Below are positions 1 to 6,744 of a stretch of 39,391 nt of DNA, piece by piece. The position numbers were made by a program, and so were the translations under genes. Under the pieces are notes generated by a model. It saw only the letters and a program-made list of their open reading frames with translations. It was not told the DNA's origin and did no database searches. The first letter of the stretch is position 1. Each line of letters begins with the position of its first letter. Origin of the DNA: Fibrobacter succinogenes (GTDB lineage: Bacteria > Fibrobacterota > Fibrobacteria > Fibrobacterales > Fibrobacteraceae); contig CADCGB010000021.1 in assembly GCA_902800815.1 (NCBI GenBank), forward strand, positions 1 to 39,391, given 5' to 3'.

Positions 1-324
1 GCCGCCATGGAACCGCGCTTCCTCGGCGTGAAGGCCGTGATCGTGAAGAGCTTCGCCCGCATTCACGAGACGAACCTCAAGAAGCAGGGCATGCTCGCCC
101 TCACCTTCAAGAACGCCGCCGACTACGACAAGATCCAGGAACAGGATGTGTTCGACATCGTGGGCCTCACCAAGTTCGCTCCGGGTTCCGAGTTCACGCT
201 CGTTGCCCACCACAAGGACGGCTCGGTCGATAACATCGCCCTCAGCCACACCTACAACGAACAGCAGTGGGCATGGTTCAAGGCAGGTTCGGCCCTCAAC
301 CTCATCCGCGCGAACAACAAGTAA
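1..324 (+). CDS. acn: Aconitate hydratase, C-terminal part (5' end outside window)
   Basis: The frame is open from the first base, so only about the last 107 residues are seen. The segment reading [20 protein letters not shown] is typical of the swivel (domain 4) end of mitochondrial-type aconitases, and [10 protein letters not shown] follows it as in that family. The enzyme interconverts citrate and isocitrate in the TCA cycle in the cytoplasm; its [4Fe-4S]-binding cysteines would lie upstream of the window. The ATG at 7 is an internal methionine and not the start, since recognisable family sequence continues through it. The stop is TAA at 322-324, and the next gene begins 14 bases later on the same strand. 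Family assignment is from remembered sequence. Confidence 0.88.
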   Translation, partial: AAMEPRFLGVKAVIVKSFARIHETNLKKQGMLALTFKNAADYDKIQEQDVFDIVGLTKFAPGSEFTLVAHHKDGSVDNIALSHTYNEQQWAWFKAGSALNLIRANNK

Positions 325-338
325 GCAAGGGCACGCCT

Positions 339-959
339 ATGGAGCCGGAATTCAGCACCTTTACAGACCCCAGGGACGGCCACACGTACAAAACCGTAAA
401 AATCGGCAACCAGGAATGGTTTGCCGAGAACTTTGCGTATAACTGCCCGGGCAGTGTCGTGTACGAGGACAAGGCCGAAAACGAGACCCAGTACGGCAGG
501 CTATACACCTGGGCGGAACTGATGGGGTTCGACGGCAAGATGAACGACAATGTCGCATTCACCACCGACGAGGAACGGGGTGCCACTTACAGGGGCATCG
601 CTCCCGAGGGCTGGCACATTCCGAGCGATGCCGAATGGAAGGAACTCAAGGCATATGTCGATAGCATCGCCGATACCGAATTCGGGACCGCGCTCAAGTC
701 CAGGAAGGGATGGAAAAAGGACCCAGACGGCTGCCCCACAGGTGCCGACGAAGTCGGGTTCAACGCCCTCCCGTCAGGACGCCACATGCCCAACGGCGAA
801 TATCTCTACGGCGGCAAGGGCGCGCACTTCTGGACATCTACCGAAGTCGACGAGGTTTACGCCATCCGCTGGGGCGGCACGTATGCCGGCGAAGAGTTCA
901 CCGGTTTCAGGACGTACAAGGCGCAGGCCCTCGCGCTCCGTCTGGTAAAAGACCGCTAA
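339..959 (+). CDS. FISUMP domain protein (Fibrobacter major paralogous domain)
   Basis: A protein of 206 residues made almost entirely of one FISUMP domain. Hallmarks seen in order are DGHTYKTVKIGNQEWFAENF near residue 13, YGRLYTWAELMG near 53, GWHIPSDAEWKELK near 90, GFNALPSGRH near 138, and FWTSTE near 160. The domain is greatly expanded in Fibrobacter and its biochemical role is unknown; a lectin-like or formylglycine-generating-enzyme-like fold has been suggested for related sequences. I chose ATG 339 because it follows the aconitase stop and the domain starts right after it; an in-frame ATG at 267 would lie inside the aconitase gene. No signal peptide or lipobox is visible, which is unusual because most FISUMP proteins I recall are exported. 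Confidence 0.85.
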   Translation: MEPEFSTFTDPRDGHTYKTVKIGNQEWFAENFAYNCPGSVVYEDKAENETQYGRLYTWAELMGFDGKMNDNVAFTTDEERGATYRGIAPEGWHIPSDAEWKELKAYVDSIADTEFGTALKSRKGWKKDPDGCPTGADEVGFNALPSGRHMPNGEYLYGGKGAHFWTSTEVDEVYAIRWGGTYAGEEFTGFRTYKAQALALRLVKDR

Positions 960-979
960 GCGCGCTCAGATAAAATAAC

Positions 980-996
980 TTGCAACGCAGTTGCAA
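980..996. promoter_or_regulatory. Perfect inverted repeat, possible operator before the sodium symporter gene
   Basis: TTGCAAC-GCA-GTTGCAA is a 7-base perfect inverted repeat with a 3-base centre, 52 bases upstream of the symporter ATG. No T-run follows it, so it does not look like a terminator. A regulator-binding site for the symporter operon is an inference from position and symmetry. Confidence 0.4.
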
Positions 997-1048
997 CTCC
1001 GTGACAAATAATTAAATTTATCTTGATTACTAAACGGAGTGTATAGCA

Positions 1049-2743
1049 ATGCAAGGCAATCGTGAAAACTGGGGTTCCAAGCTGGGCGTAATCCTCGCAG
1101 TCGCAGGTTCCGCCGTCGGGCTCGGTAACTTCCTGCGCTTCCCGGTGCAGGCGGCCACCAACGGTGGCGGCGCCTTTATCATCCCCTACCTCATCGCATT
1201 CGTATTTCTCGGGATTCCGCTCGCGTGGATGGAATGGAGCCTCGGGCGCTATGCGGGCAGCCACAACTACGGAACCGCACCGAGCACGTTCCACATCATT
1301 TTCCACAAGAAGAAGGGCTGGGCCAAGCATCTCGGGTCCATCGGACTCCTGCCGCCCATCTTCATCGTGTTCTACTACGTGTTCATCCAGTCCTGGATTC
1401 TCGCGTTCGCATTCTATTCGCTCAACGGCACCCTCATGGAGAAGGTCGCCCTCGGGCCCGAGGCGGTCACACAGTTCTTCAGCGACTTCATCATGCTCAA
1501 GACCTGCGTAGGTCCCGTACCCGTAGCCCTCATATTCTTCCTCATCACGTTCGCCTGCAACATGGGCGTGCTCTCGTTCGGCGTGCGCAAGGGCATCGAG
1601 CGCGCAAACAAGATATGCATGCCCATCCTCCTTATCATGGGCCTCATTCTCGTGGCACGCGTGCTCACGCTCGACGGTATCGGCAAGGGACTCGCCTTCA
1701 TGTGGAACCCGAACCTCTCCGAACTCGCCAGCCCCAAGGTGTGGATGGCGGCCGCAGGCCAGGTGTTCTTCACCATGAGCCTCGGCATGGGCATCATATT
1801 CTGCTACGCAAGTTACCTCAAGCCCAAGGAAGACCTCACGCTTTCTTCGCTTACCGCTAGCGCCACGAACGGCTTTGCCGAAATCATCATCGGCGGTACG
1901 GTCGTCATCCCGATAGCCGTGCTTATCGCGGGCGCAAACATCGAGCAGTGCGCAAAGCTCGGCACCTTCGGTCTCGGCTTCCAGACCATGCCCTACGTGT
2001 TCGGCACGCTCCCGCTCGGGGGCCTGCTGCAGACCATCTGGTTTGCGATGCTCTTCTTCGCCGGCATCACGAGCGCCATCTCCATCATCCAGCCGCTCAT
2101 CAGTTTCTGCGAAGACGACCTCAAGTTCACCCGCAAAAAGTCCGTGGTGACCATCAGCACCATCACGTTCATCGGTGGACTCACCGCCATCTTCGGGCTT
2201 GCCGCAGGTACGGTCGACGAACTCGACTTCTGGGGCGGCACGTTCCTGCTTGTGGTGTTCGGTGCCATCCAGGCCATCATCTTCAGTTTCGTGCTCGGGC
2301 GCCGCAAGGCGGTCATCTCGAACGAATCGTTCTACCAGGGCGAAGACACCATCGGCGACCCGAACGAGAACGTCGCCTTCGGTCTCATGAACGTGGGCGC
2401 AAAGCTAAAACTCCCCCGCTTCTTCAGGCCCATCATCCAATACGTGTGCCCGGCATACCTCATCATCCTGCTCGTTTCGTTCACGTTTACCGACGGCCTC
2501 CCGATTATTACGCTCAGCAACATCGCCGACACGGCGAAGGTCACCTTCCTCGGCATGGAATTCCCGCAGAAGGGCTTCACCTGGGCTTTCCGCGGGTTCC
2601 TGCTGCTCGTCATCGTGCTCCTGAATGTGGCCATCGCATACGCATGGCGCAAGGGCGGCACCGCAGAACAGGGCCGTAACGCAGGCATACAGAAGATGCC
2701 CATGGGCAATTCCGACGAAACCGATACACAGAAGGAGGCATAA
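1049..2743 (+). CDS. Neurotransmitter:sodium symporter family transporter (LeuT-like)
   Basis: An inner-membrane protein of 564 residues predicted to co-import an amino acid with sodium ions. The N-terminus carries the NSS signature around residues 17-75 (AVAGSAVGLGNFLRFPVQAA, then NGGGAFIIPYLIAF and WMEWSLGRYAG), which forms TM1 and TM2 with the unwound substrate and Na+ site. Further blocks such as GQVFFTMSLGMG near 232 and FFAGITSAISIIQP near 337 match TM6 and TM8 of Aquifex LeuT as I remember it. About 11-12 hydrophobic segments are present. GGAG lies 9 bases before the ATG. The gene is followed, after one base, by a MetS-like small subunit, so the pair probably works like the MetPS-type amino acid importer. 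The exact substrate cannot be read from the sequence. Confidence 0.93.
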   Translation: MQGNRENWGSKLGVILAVAGSAVGLGNFLRFPVQAATNGGGAFIIPYLIAFVFLGIPLAWMEWSLGRYAGSHNYGTAPSTFHIIFHKKKGWAKHLGSIGLLPPIFIVFYYVFIQSWILAFAFYSLNGTLMEKVALGPEAVTQFFSDFIMLKTCVGPVPVALIFFLITFACNMGVLSFGVRKGIERANKICMPILLIMGLILVARVLTLDGIGKGLAFMWNPNLSELASPKVWMAAAGQVFFTMSLGMGIIFCYASYLKPKEDLTLSSLTASATNGFAEIIIGGTVVIPIAVLIAGANIEQCAKLGTFGLGFQTMPYVFGTLPLGGLLQTIWFAMLFFAGITSAISIIQPLISFCEDDLKFTRKKSVVTISTITFIGGLTAIFGLAAGTVDELDFWGGTFLLVVFGAIQAIIFSFVLGRRKAVISNESFYQGEDTIGDPNENVAFGLMNVGAKLKLPRFFRPIIQYVCPAYLIILLVSFTFTDGLPIITLSNIADTAKVTFLGMEFPQKGFTWAFRGFLLLVIVLLNVAIAYAWRKGGTAEQGRNAGIQKMPMGNSDETDTQKEA

Positions 2744-2744
2744 C

Positions 2745-2852
2745 ATGGATGCAGAATTCACCACCAGCGGACTCGTTTTTATGCTCTCGTCCTGGGCGGC
2801 CATCATCGGACTGTGCGTATTTTGCTTTGTCAAGGTGTTCAAGAACAAGTAG
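2745..2852 (+). CDS. MetS-like NSS transporter small subunit (35 aa)
   Basis: This 35-codon gene starts one base after the symporter stop, with AAGGAGG (2730-2737 region) as an excellent ribosome binding site inside the end of the symporter gene. The peptide has one hydrophobic segment (LVFMLSSWAAIIGLCVFCFV, residues about 10-29) followed by a basic end, KVFKNK. Small single-TM proteins in this position belong to the MetS family, known from Corynebacterium methionine import (MetPS), where the small subunit is needed for transport. Sequence similarity at this length is weak, so the call rests on size, topology, coupling and neighbour. It is short enough to be missed by gene callers. Confidence 0.72.
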   Translation: MDAEFTTSGLVFMLSSWAAIIGLCVFCFVKVFKNK

Positions 2853-2896
2853 GCAATAATTTTTGTTATCTTGTACACGAATAACAGGAGAACTTT

Positions 2897-3397
2897 ATGG
2901 ATATCAAGAAGAAAGTCGAAGAACTGGCGCTCACCCTCCCCGAATGCCCCGCACCGCTCGCCGCATACGTGCCCGCGACGCGCTTCGGTAACGTGATCGC
3001 CGTATCGGGCCAACTCCCCTCCATCAAGGGGGATTTTTCCGCCTACTGTGGCAGCGTCCCGAACGAACTTCCTCTTGAAAAGGCCGTCGAGGCTGCGCGT
3101 ATTTGCCTCCTGAACAACATCGCCGCCGCCATGACCAAACTGAACCACGGCGAAACGCTCAAACTCGTGCAGATGCAGGGCTTTGTGCAGTCCGCTGCCG
3201 ACTTCCACGAACAGCCCGCCGTGCTGAACGGTGCAAGCGAGCTCGCGGTCCAGATACTGGGCGAAAACGGCAAGCATGCCCGCACCGCCGTGGGCGTGAG
3301 CGCGCTCCCCAAGAACGCGGGCGTCGAAATCAGCTGCACCTTCGAGGCTATCCCCGAAGAGATTCAGTTCAACGGACGCATGAACTGGATTGGCTAA
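2897..3397 (+). CDS. RidA/YjgF/UK114 family protein
   Basis: 166 residues, matching the longer (about 150 aa) branch of the RidA superfamily. Canonical RidA is a cytoplasmic trimer that hydrolyses reactive enamine/imine intermediates made by PLP enzymes. Visible hallmarks are GNVIAVSGQLP near residue 31, the helix EKAVEAARICLLNNIAAA near 61, and HARTAVGVSALPKNAGVEI near 127, where R129 corresponds to the substrate-carboxylate-binding Arg of active RidA proteins. AGGAG lies 8 bases before the ATG. A TTATCTTG box (2866-2873) lies between this gene and the transporter, so it may have its own promoter. A role in amino acid metabolism would suit the neighbouring amino acid symporter; that link is inference. 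Confidence 0.88.
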   Translation: MDIKKKVEELALTLPECPAPLAAYVPATRFGNVIAVSGQLPSIKGDFSAYCGSVPNELPLEKAVEAARICLLNNIAAAMTKLNHGETLKLVQMQGFVQSAADFHEQPAVLNGASELAVQILGENGKHARTAVGVSALPKNAGVEISCTFEAIPEEIQFNGRMNWIG

Positions 3398-3403
3398 GGT
3401 AGG

Positions 3404-3433
3404 TTCCGCACTCAGTTCATGTCGAGTGCGGAA
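3404..3433. terminator. 10-bp perfect hairpin between convergent genes
   Basis: TTCCGCACTC (3404-3413) and GAGTGCGGAA (3424-3433) form a perfect 10-bp stem with a 10-base loop. It lies just past the RidA stop and covers the stop codon of the convergent lipoprotein gene. Neither side has a clear T-run, so it may be a weak bidirectional terminator or a 3'-end stabiliser. Confidence 0.45.
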
Positions 3434-3624
3434 AGCTTATCTTGCATTTTCTTGTTTTCTTTCTGGAGGGAATCGACCTGGACCTGCAACGCCTGTATCT
3501 GGCCTTCCAGTTCGGTTTTCTTCGACTCCAGCGTGCGGATTTCGTTTTCCACTTCGGGGTTCGAGCAGGCTAGGCACAGAAACAGAGGGATAATTGCAAA
3601 TAAAAGAAGAATTGGTCTTGTCAT
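3412..3624 (-). CDS. Small coiled-coil lipoprotein
   Basis: 70 residues from ATG 3624; an in-frame TTG lies two codons further up at 3630. The N-terminus MTRPILLLFAIIPLFLCLAC is a signal peptide ending in an LCLAC lipobox, so the mature protein should be a lipid-anchored polypeptide of about 50 residues. The rest is one heptad-like helix (ENEIRTLESKKTELEGQIQA and onward) ending at DMN, which suggests an oligomeric coiled coil in the periplasm, resembling Lpp-type proteins in design but not in sequence. No family recognised. A TATAAT (3637-3642, minus) and a TAAATTTT box lie close to the start, so the leader would be very short. Confidence 0.72.
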   Translation of the reverse strand: MTRPILLLFAIIPLFLCLACSNPEVENEIRTLESKKTELEGQIQALQVQVDSLQKENKKMQDKLSALDMN

Positions 3625-3684
3625 GTCCAAAATTTAATTATAAATATGGGGCAAGAAAGTTTATTCCGCGTAAAAAAGGGTATT

Positions 3685-4083
3685 ATGATTAACAAGCTTT
3701 GGGAATGGTTCAGCGCGCAGGGCTACAAGGGCTCGGTTTCAGTATGTGACCCGAATGCGCTCAGGCTCTCGACACAGCCCCCATTCACGTGCAAGGCGAA
3801 CACTCCCGACGACGACACGTTTATCTACGAGGAAATCTTCGAGATTGACCCCGACTACCGCGTCGCGGCCATCATCAAGGAAGCAAAAGGAATCCCCGCA
3901 AGCGAGTGGCTCCCCGATGGAGCGCAGGAACCCGTAGAAATTTCCTTCGAAGGCACATCCGACGAGATACAGGGTCGCCTCGACGACGCCATTATTGGAG
4001 GCCTCGCCCATAAGAAAATGCTCCGAATTCGCGAATCCGGAGCAATCGTCAAGTTCGGGTATACCCTGGAAGACCTACTGTAG
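3685..4083 (+). CDS. Hypothetical protein (132 aa)
   Basis: No family recognised. The ATG at 3685 (MINKLWEWFSAQGYKG) is preferred, with AAGGG just upstream; an in-frame ATG at 3646 would add 13 residues. The protein is soluble with no signal peptide or TM segment, is rather acidic, and ends in IVKFGYTLEDLL. A conserved-looking middle part (IYEEIFEIDPDYRVAAIIKE) and a WLPDGAQEPVEISFEGTSDE segment are the main landmarks. It reads away from the coiled-coil lipoprotein gene (divergent, shared AT-rich spacer) and its last 9 bases overlap the end of the convergent lspA gene. Confidence 0.65.
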   Translation: MINKLWEWFSAQGYKGSVSVCDPNALRLSTQPPFTCKANTPDDDTFIYEEIFEIDPDYRVAAIIKEAKGIPASEWLPDGAQEPVEISFEGTSDEIQGRLDDAIIGGLAHKKMLRIRESGAIVKFGYTLEDLL

Positions 4084-4662
4084 GTCGCCCTTCGCCTGTT
4101 CTTTCTCTTCCTTAGCCTGTTCCTTTTCTTCCTTAATTTGTTTGTGAATCTTCTTCAGGACAAATGGAGAAAGGATTACAATAGCGACACCCACCGTAAC
4201 GAATGAATCCGCAACGTTGAACGTCGGGAAGCGTGTCATAATGAAGTCGGGCAAGTCGCAGTCGATAAAGTCCACGACCATCTGGAGGCGCATGCGGTCG
4301 ATGAAGTTGCCTATCGCACCACCAAGAATCATCACCACGCCAAGGCGGCTCATCCAGTCGCGCTTGTCGATGTTCCTGTAGAACCAGCCCATCACCACAA
4401 CGGCGACAATCGAAATCAAGATAAAGAACACGGTCGGCGAAAGGAACGGCATCAGGTCTTGCGGGCGGCTGCTGAAAGCGGCACCCTTGTTGAACACCAA
4501 TTGGAAGCGGAGGAACTCGCCGAGAATGTTTATCACATCGTGGTTCGGAGCGCCAGTCTCGTTCGTGAACCGGGCAAGCGCCCACAGTTTCGTGAGCTGG
4601 TCTGCCACAATGCTAAAAATGATTACGGCAATATGGAACGGCCATTTGTTGTAGAACTTCAT
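4075..4662 (-). CDS. lspA: Lipoprotein signal peptidase LspA
   Basis: 195 residues, an inner-membrane aspartyl protease that cleaves prolipoprotein signal peptides before the lipidated Cys. Family motifs are present in order: VADQLTK near residue 19, VFNKGAAFS near 56, GGAIGNFIDR (catalytic D122), VVDFID near 129 and FPTFNVADSF (catalytic D152). Four TM segments fit the family. The C-terminus is extended by a hydrophilic tail with a short tandem duplication (KEEKEQA twice), not typical of LspA. It is the last gene of a three-gene minus-strand operon, 14 bases after the squalene-synthase-like gene, and overlaps the convergent unknown gene by 9 bases. The window encodes several lipoproteins that would be its substrates. 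Confidence 0.95.
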   Translation of the reverse strand: MKFYNKWPFHIAVIIFSIVADQLTKLWALARFTNETGAPNHDVINILGEFLRFQLVFNKGAAFSSRPQDLMPFLSPTVFFILISIVAVVVMGWFYRNIDKRDWMSRLGVVMILGGAIGNFIDRMRLQMVVDFIDCDLPDFIMTRFPTFNVADSFVTVGVAIVILSPFVLKKIHKQIKEEKEQAKEEKEQAKGDLQ

Positions 4663-4676
4663 GCGCTACCGGGCGG

Positions 4677-5798
4677 CTAGATGCCCGCCTCCTTCTTCAA
4701 ATTCGTGTAGGTTTTCTCGATCCAGCGGTCGGAATAGAAATGCATCGACGTGGACTTCACGATACGCTTCACCGTATCGCGGGTAATCTTCATCTTCTTG
4801 TCGGCGGCAAACAGGCCCGAACCATCGCCGATCAATTTCATGTTCTCTGCGGCCATGAACAGCGGCCACAGGCAGAACAGGCGCGTACGCATCTTCACGT
4901 TCGGCACGAGTTTCGTGTACGCGATAGCATCGTCCAGGTGCCCCCACGCCTTCTTCACGAGTTCTTCCATCACGGCGGCACGGCGTGCCTCGAAGTCGGT
5001 GCGAACCTCGTCAGCCACCCCTACCGGCAGGTTGAACATGTCGTAGGAATGCTCGAAGCCGTGGCGGCGGCAGATTTCCTCGGGCACAAAGCACACCCTG
5101 CGGGTCGAATCCTCCATGCAGTCCTTCACTATGTTCGCCACCTGGAGCGCAAGCCCGAAACTCACGTCAAGCTTTTGCATCTCGGCCTTGCGCGCATCGC
5201 CAATCAGGCAGGTATCCGCCGCAAAAAGGTTCGTAAGCAACTTCCCGACAATGCCTGCAACGTAATAGCAGTACTCGTCCAGGTCGGCGACGCTCTCGAG
5301 CGTAAACCAGCCGGAACTCAGCGCCGCCTCCTGACGCAGGGCAAACTTAGCCATGCCATGGCACATCTCGATGGTCACCGCGCGCACGGGGGCGGCGTAC
5401 ACCTCGGGCAACTCCTTCAGGAGCGGCACCACCACGTGCGTATGCAGGCACAGGTTCATGTACGGGTGGTCGGACTTGCGCCAGCTTTCGGGGAGCGCAT
5501 CCTCGAAAGCGGCAATCGCCCCCTCGGGCAAGTCCGCGGTCTTAAAAATGTCGGCGAATTTCCCGAGCAACACCTCCTTCTCGGAGGCCTTCATGTCGGG
5601 GTCGTCCTCAACCGTATCAGCGATACGCAGGTACAGGTACGCAAGCAGAATGCTCCTGTGGAGCCTGCCCTTGAGCACGTTGATGTTGAGCGCAAAGGTA
5701 CGCGAAACATGCAGCAGGATTTCCTCGGCGTATAGCCACGCCTTCTTGCCTTCGAGGACTTCCTCGCCCATGCCCAGTGAATCTAGAATATTCGCCAT
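4677..5798 (-). CDS. Squalene/phytoene synthase family protein (squalene-synthase-like)
   Basis: 373 residues, an all-helical prenyltransferase that joins two prenyl diphosphates head-to-head. Both Asp-rich motifs are visible: DTVED at residues 61-65 (first Mg-diphosphate site) and DCMED at 226-230 (second). YCYYVAGIVG at 177-186 resembles the YC-VAG-VG block of eukaryotic-type squalene synthase more than bacterial phytoene synthases. A dehydrosqualene, squalene or phytoene product cannot be separated by eye. No second HpnC/HpnD-type gene, HpnE oxidase or cyclase is in the window. It sits 29 bases after a small membrane protein gene and 14 before lspA, so the three are probably one transcript. 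Confidence 0.88.
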   Translation of the reverse strand: MANILDSLGMGEEVLEGKKAWLYAEEILLHVSRTFALNINVLKGRLHRSILLAYLYLRIADTVEDDPDMKASEKEVLLGKFADIFKTADLPEGAIAAFEDALPESWRKSDHPYMNLCLHTHVVVPLLKELPEVYAAPVRAVTIEMCHGMAKFALRQEAALSSGWFTLESVADLDEYCYYVAGIVGKLLTNLFAADTCLIGDARKAEMQKLDVSFGLALQVANIVKDCMEDSTRRVCFVPEEICRRHGFEHSYDMFNLPVGVADEVRTDFEARRAAVMEELVKKAWGHLDDAIAYTKLVPNVKMRTRLFCLWPLFMAAENMKLIGDGSGLFAADKKMKITRDTVKRIVKSTSMHFYSDRWIEKTYTNLKKEAGI

Positions 5799-5827
5799 TT
5801 GTACCTAAAGTAATAAAATCCTAAAGA

Positions 5828-6406
5828 CTAGTACATCGTCTCGGCGTAAACATCGGGCGGAATCTTCTTCGTCTTCGCCATCGCCCTCACGTACTTCCAA
5901 AAGCGCCTGTGCTCCTGCGCGTGGCGGAGCTTCTTGTTGTAACTCCAGATGGTACGGTTGTGAATGTCGGGCTCGCTCATGAACGTGCCCTTGCTCTCGG
6001 TCTCGTAGCGCACCCTGCGGTATTCCAAGAAGTACGCGGACGTGAACATCGCGGCAATCCGGCCCATCGCAATACTGTAGAGCACGGCGGCAAGTATCAT
6101 CGCCGGGGCAATCGCCACGAACCCGTAGACCGGATCGCAGACGCCGAACCTGCGGAACAGCCAGCAGACGCTCACCGAGAGCGCCACCGAGGCAACGAGC
6201 GAGAACACGAAATTCAGCAGGCGCAACTTGGCCTTTCTCGAATGGATTTCGGCAGACGAGCCCGAAACATAGGCCCACCTTTGCCCCTTCTTGACCATTT
6301 TATGCATAAAAAGCGGGTACGAGAAACGCCAGAACCAAAAATAGAGGGCTCCCCACAGCAAAAGGGGCAGCCAGATCACGTAATCAAGTTTATCAAGGTA
6401 TTCCAT
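5828..6406 (-). CDS. Membrane protein of unknown function
   Basis: 192 residues, family not recognised. Hydrophobic segments are visible at about 10-30 (VIWLPLLLWGALYFWFW), 65-85 (LLNFVFSLVASVALSVSVCW) and 93-118 (VYGFVAIAPAMILAAVLYSIA), with a long basic C-terminal part rich in Arg, Lys and His (HNRTIWSYNKKLRHAQEHRR) that is probably cytoplasmic. It is the first gene of the operon leading to the squalene-synthase-like gene and lspA; a link to membrane lipid work is only suggested by that company. A TATATTTG box ends 7 bases before the ATG, so the mRNA may be nearly leaderless. Confidence 0.72.
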   Translation of the reverse strand: MEYLDKLDYVIWLPLLLWGALYFWFWRFSYPLFMHKMVKKGQRWAYVSGSSAEIHSRKAKLRLLNFVFSLVASVALSVSVCWLFRRFGVCDPVYGFVAIAPAMILAAVLYSIAMGRIAAMFTSAYFLEYRRVRYETESKGTFMSEPDIHNRTIWSYNKKLRHAQEHRRFWKYVRAMAKTKKIPPDVYAETMY

Positions 6407-6413
6407 ACGGGCA

Positions 6414-6421
6414 CAAATATA
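6414..6421 (-). promoter_or_regulatory. TAnnTTTG-type -7 promoter box, close to the start codon
   Basis: The minus strand reads TATATTTG, an exact match to the Bacteroidetes-type TAnnTTTG element. The ATG of the membrane protein gene begins 7 bases after it, so transcription would start at or just before the start codon. No convincing -35 hexamer was found at 17 bases. Confidence 0.45.
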
Positions 6422-6574
6422 GAAATTTCAGCCAAAAACAAGGTCCAAAACGGGCAAGCCCAGAACTAGGCCCCAGCCGCTAACGTTTACCAAACCGCGT
6501 CGTTAGTTTGTCTGTAACGCCATTTTCAGGGGGATTCGGCAGCAATCGAGGAACAAAACCGACCCAAAACCATA

Positions 6575-6602
6575 ACTTACGGTGTATCAAGGACTTACGG
6601 TG
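6575..6602 (+). repeat. Two direct copies of ACTTACGGTG upstream of dnaA
   Basis: Copies at 6575-6584 and 6593-6602, 18 bases apart, end about 35 bases before the dnaA -7 box. They could be operator half-sites. The rest of the 338-base gap (6407-6744) holds promoter boxes for both flanking genes and the DnaA-box-like sites, but no gene. Confidence 0.4.
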
Positions 6603-6636
6603 CCGGTCCGACCTCGAAAAGGGGCTTTTTTACAGG

Positions 6637-6644
6637 TATATTTG
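6637..6644 (+). promoter_or_regulatory. dnaA promoter -7 box (TATATTTG)
   Basis: TATATTTG matches TAnnTTTG exactly. Transcription should start near 6650, about 95 bases before the dnaA ATG, which places a DnaA-box-like site right on the start point. No good -35 is seen at 17 bases. Confidence 0.5.
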
Positions 6645-6649
6645 CGGAC

Positions 6650-6700
6650 TTATCAACACTGCACGGCATTTTTTATAAATTTATGGTCTAACTGTTGATA
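6650..6700. promoter_or_regulatory. dnaA: Pair of facing DnaA-box-like sites (putative dnaA autoregulation)
   Basis: TTATCAACA (6650-6658) differs at one base from the consensus DnaA box TTATCCACA. TGTTGATA (6693-6700) is the same sequence on the opposite strand. The two arms share 8 bases in inverted orientation with 34 bases between. They lie between the TATATTTG box and the dnaA start codon, where DnaA binding would repress its own gene. They could also be part of an origin, but two weak boxes are too few to call one. Confidence 0.5.
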
Positions 6701-6744
6701 GATTTTAGTCTCCGGAAATCTCCGGACAAGGGATAGAACGCTTT

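Noticed and set aside
6407..6744. Chromosomal replication origin
   Set aside because: Only two weak DnaA boxes and no clear AT-rich unwinding region with repeated boxes; autoregulation of dnaA explains them. GC skew over the whole chromosome would be needed.
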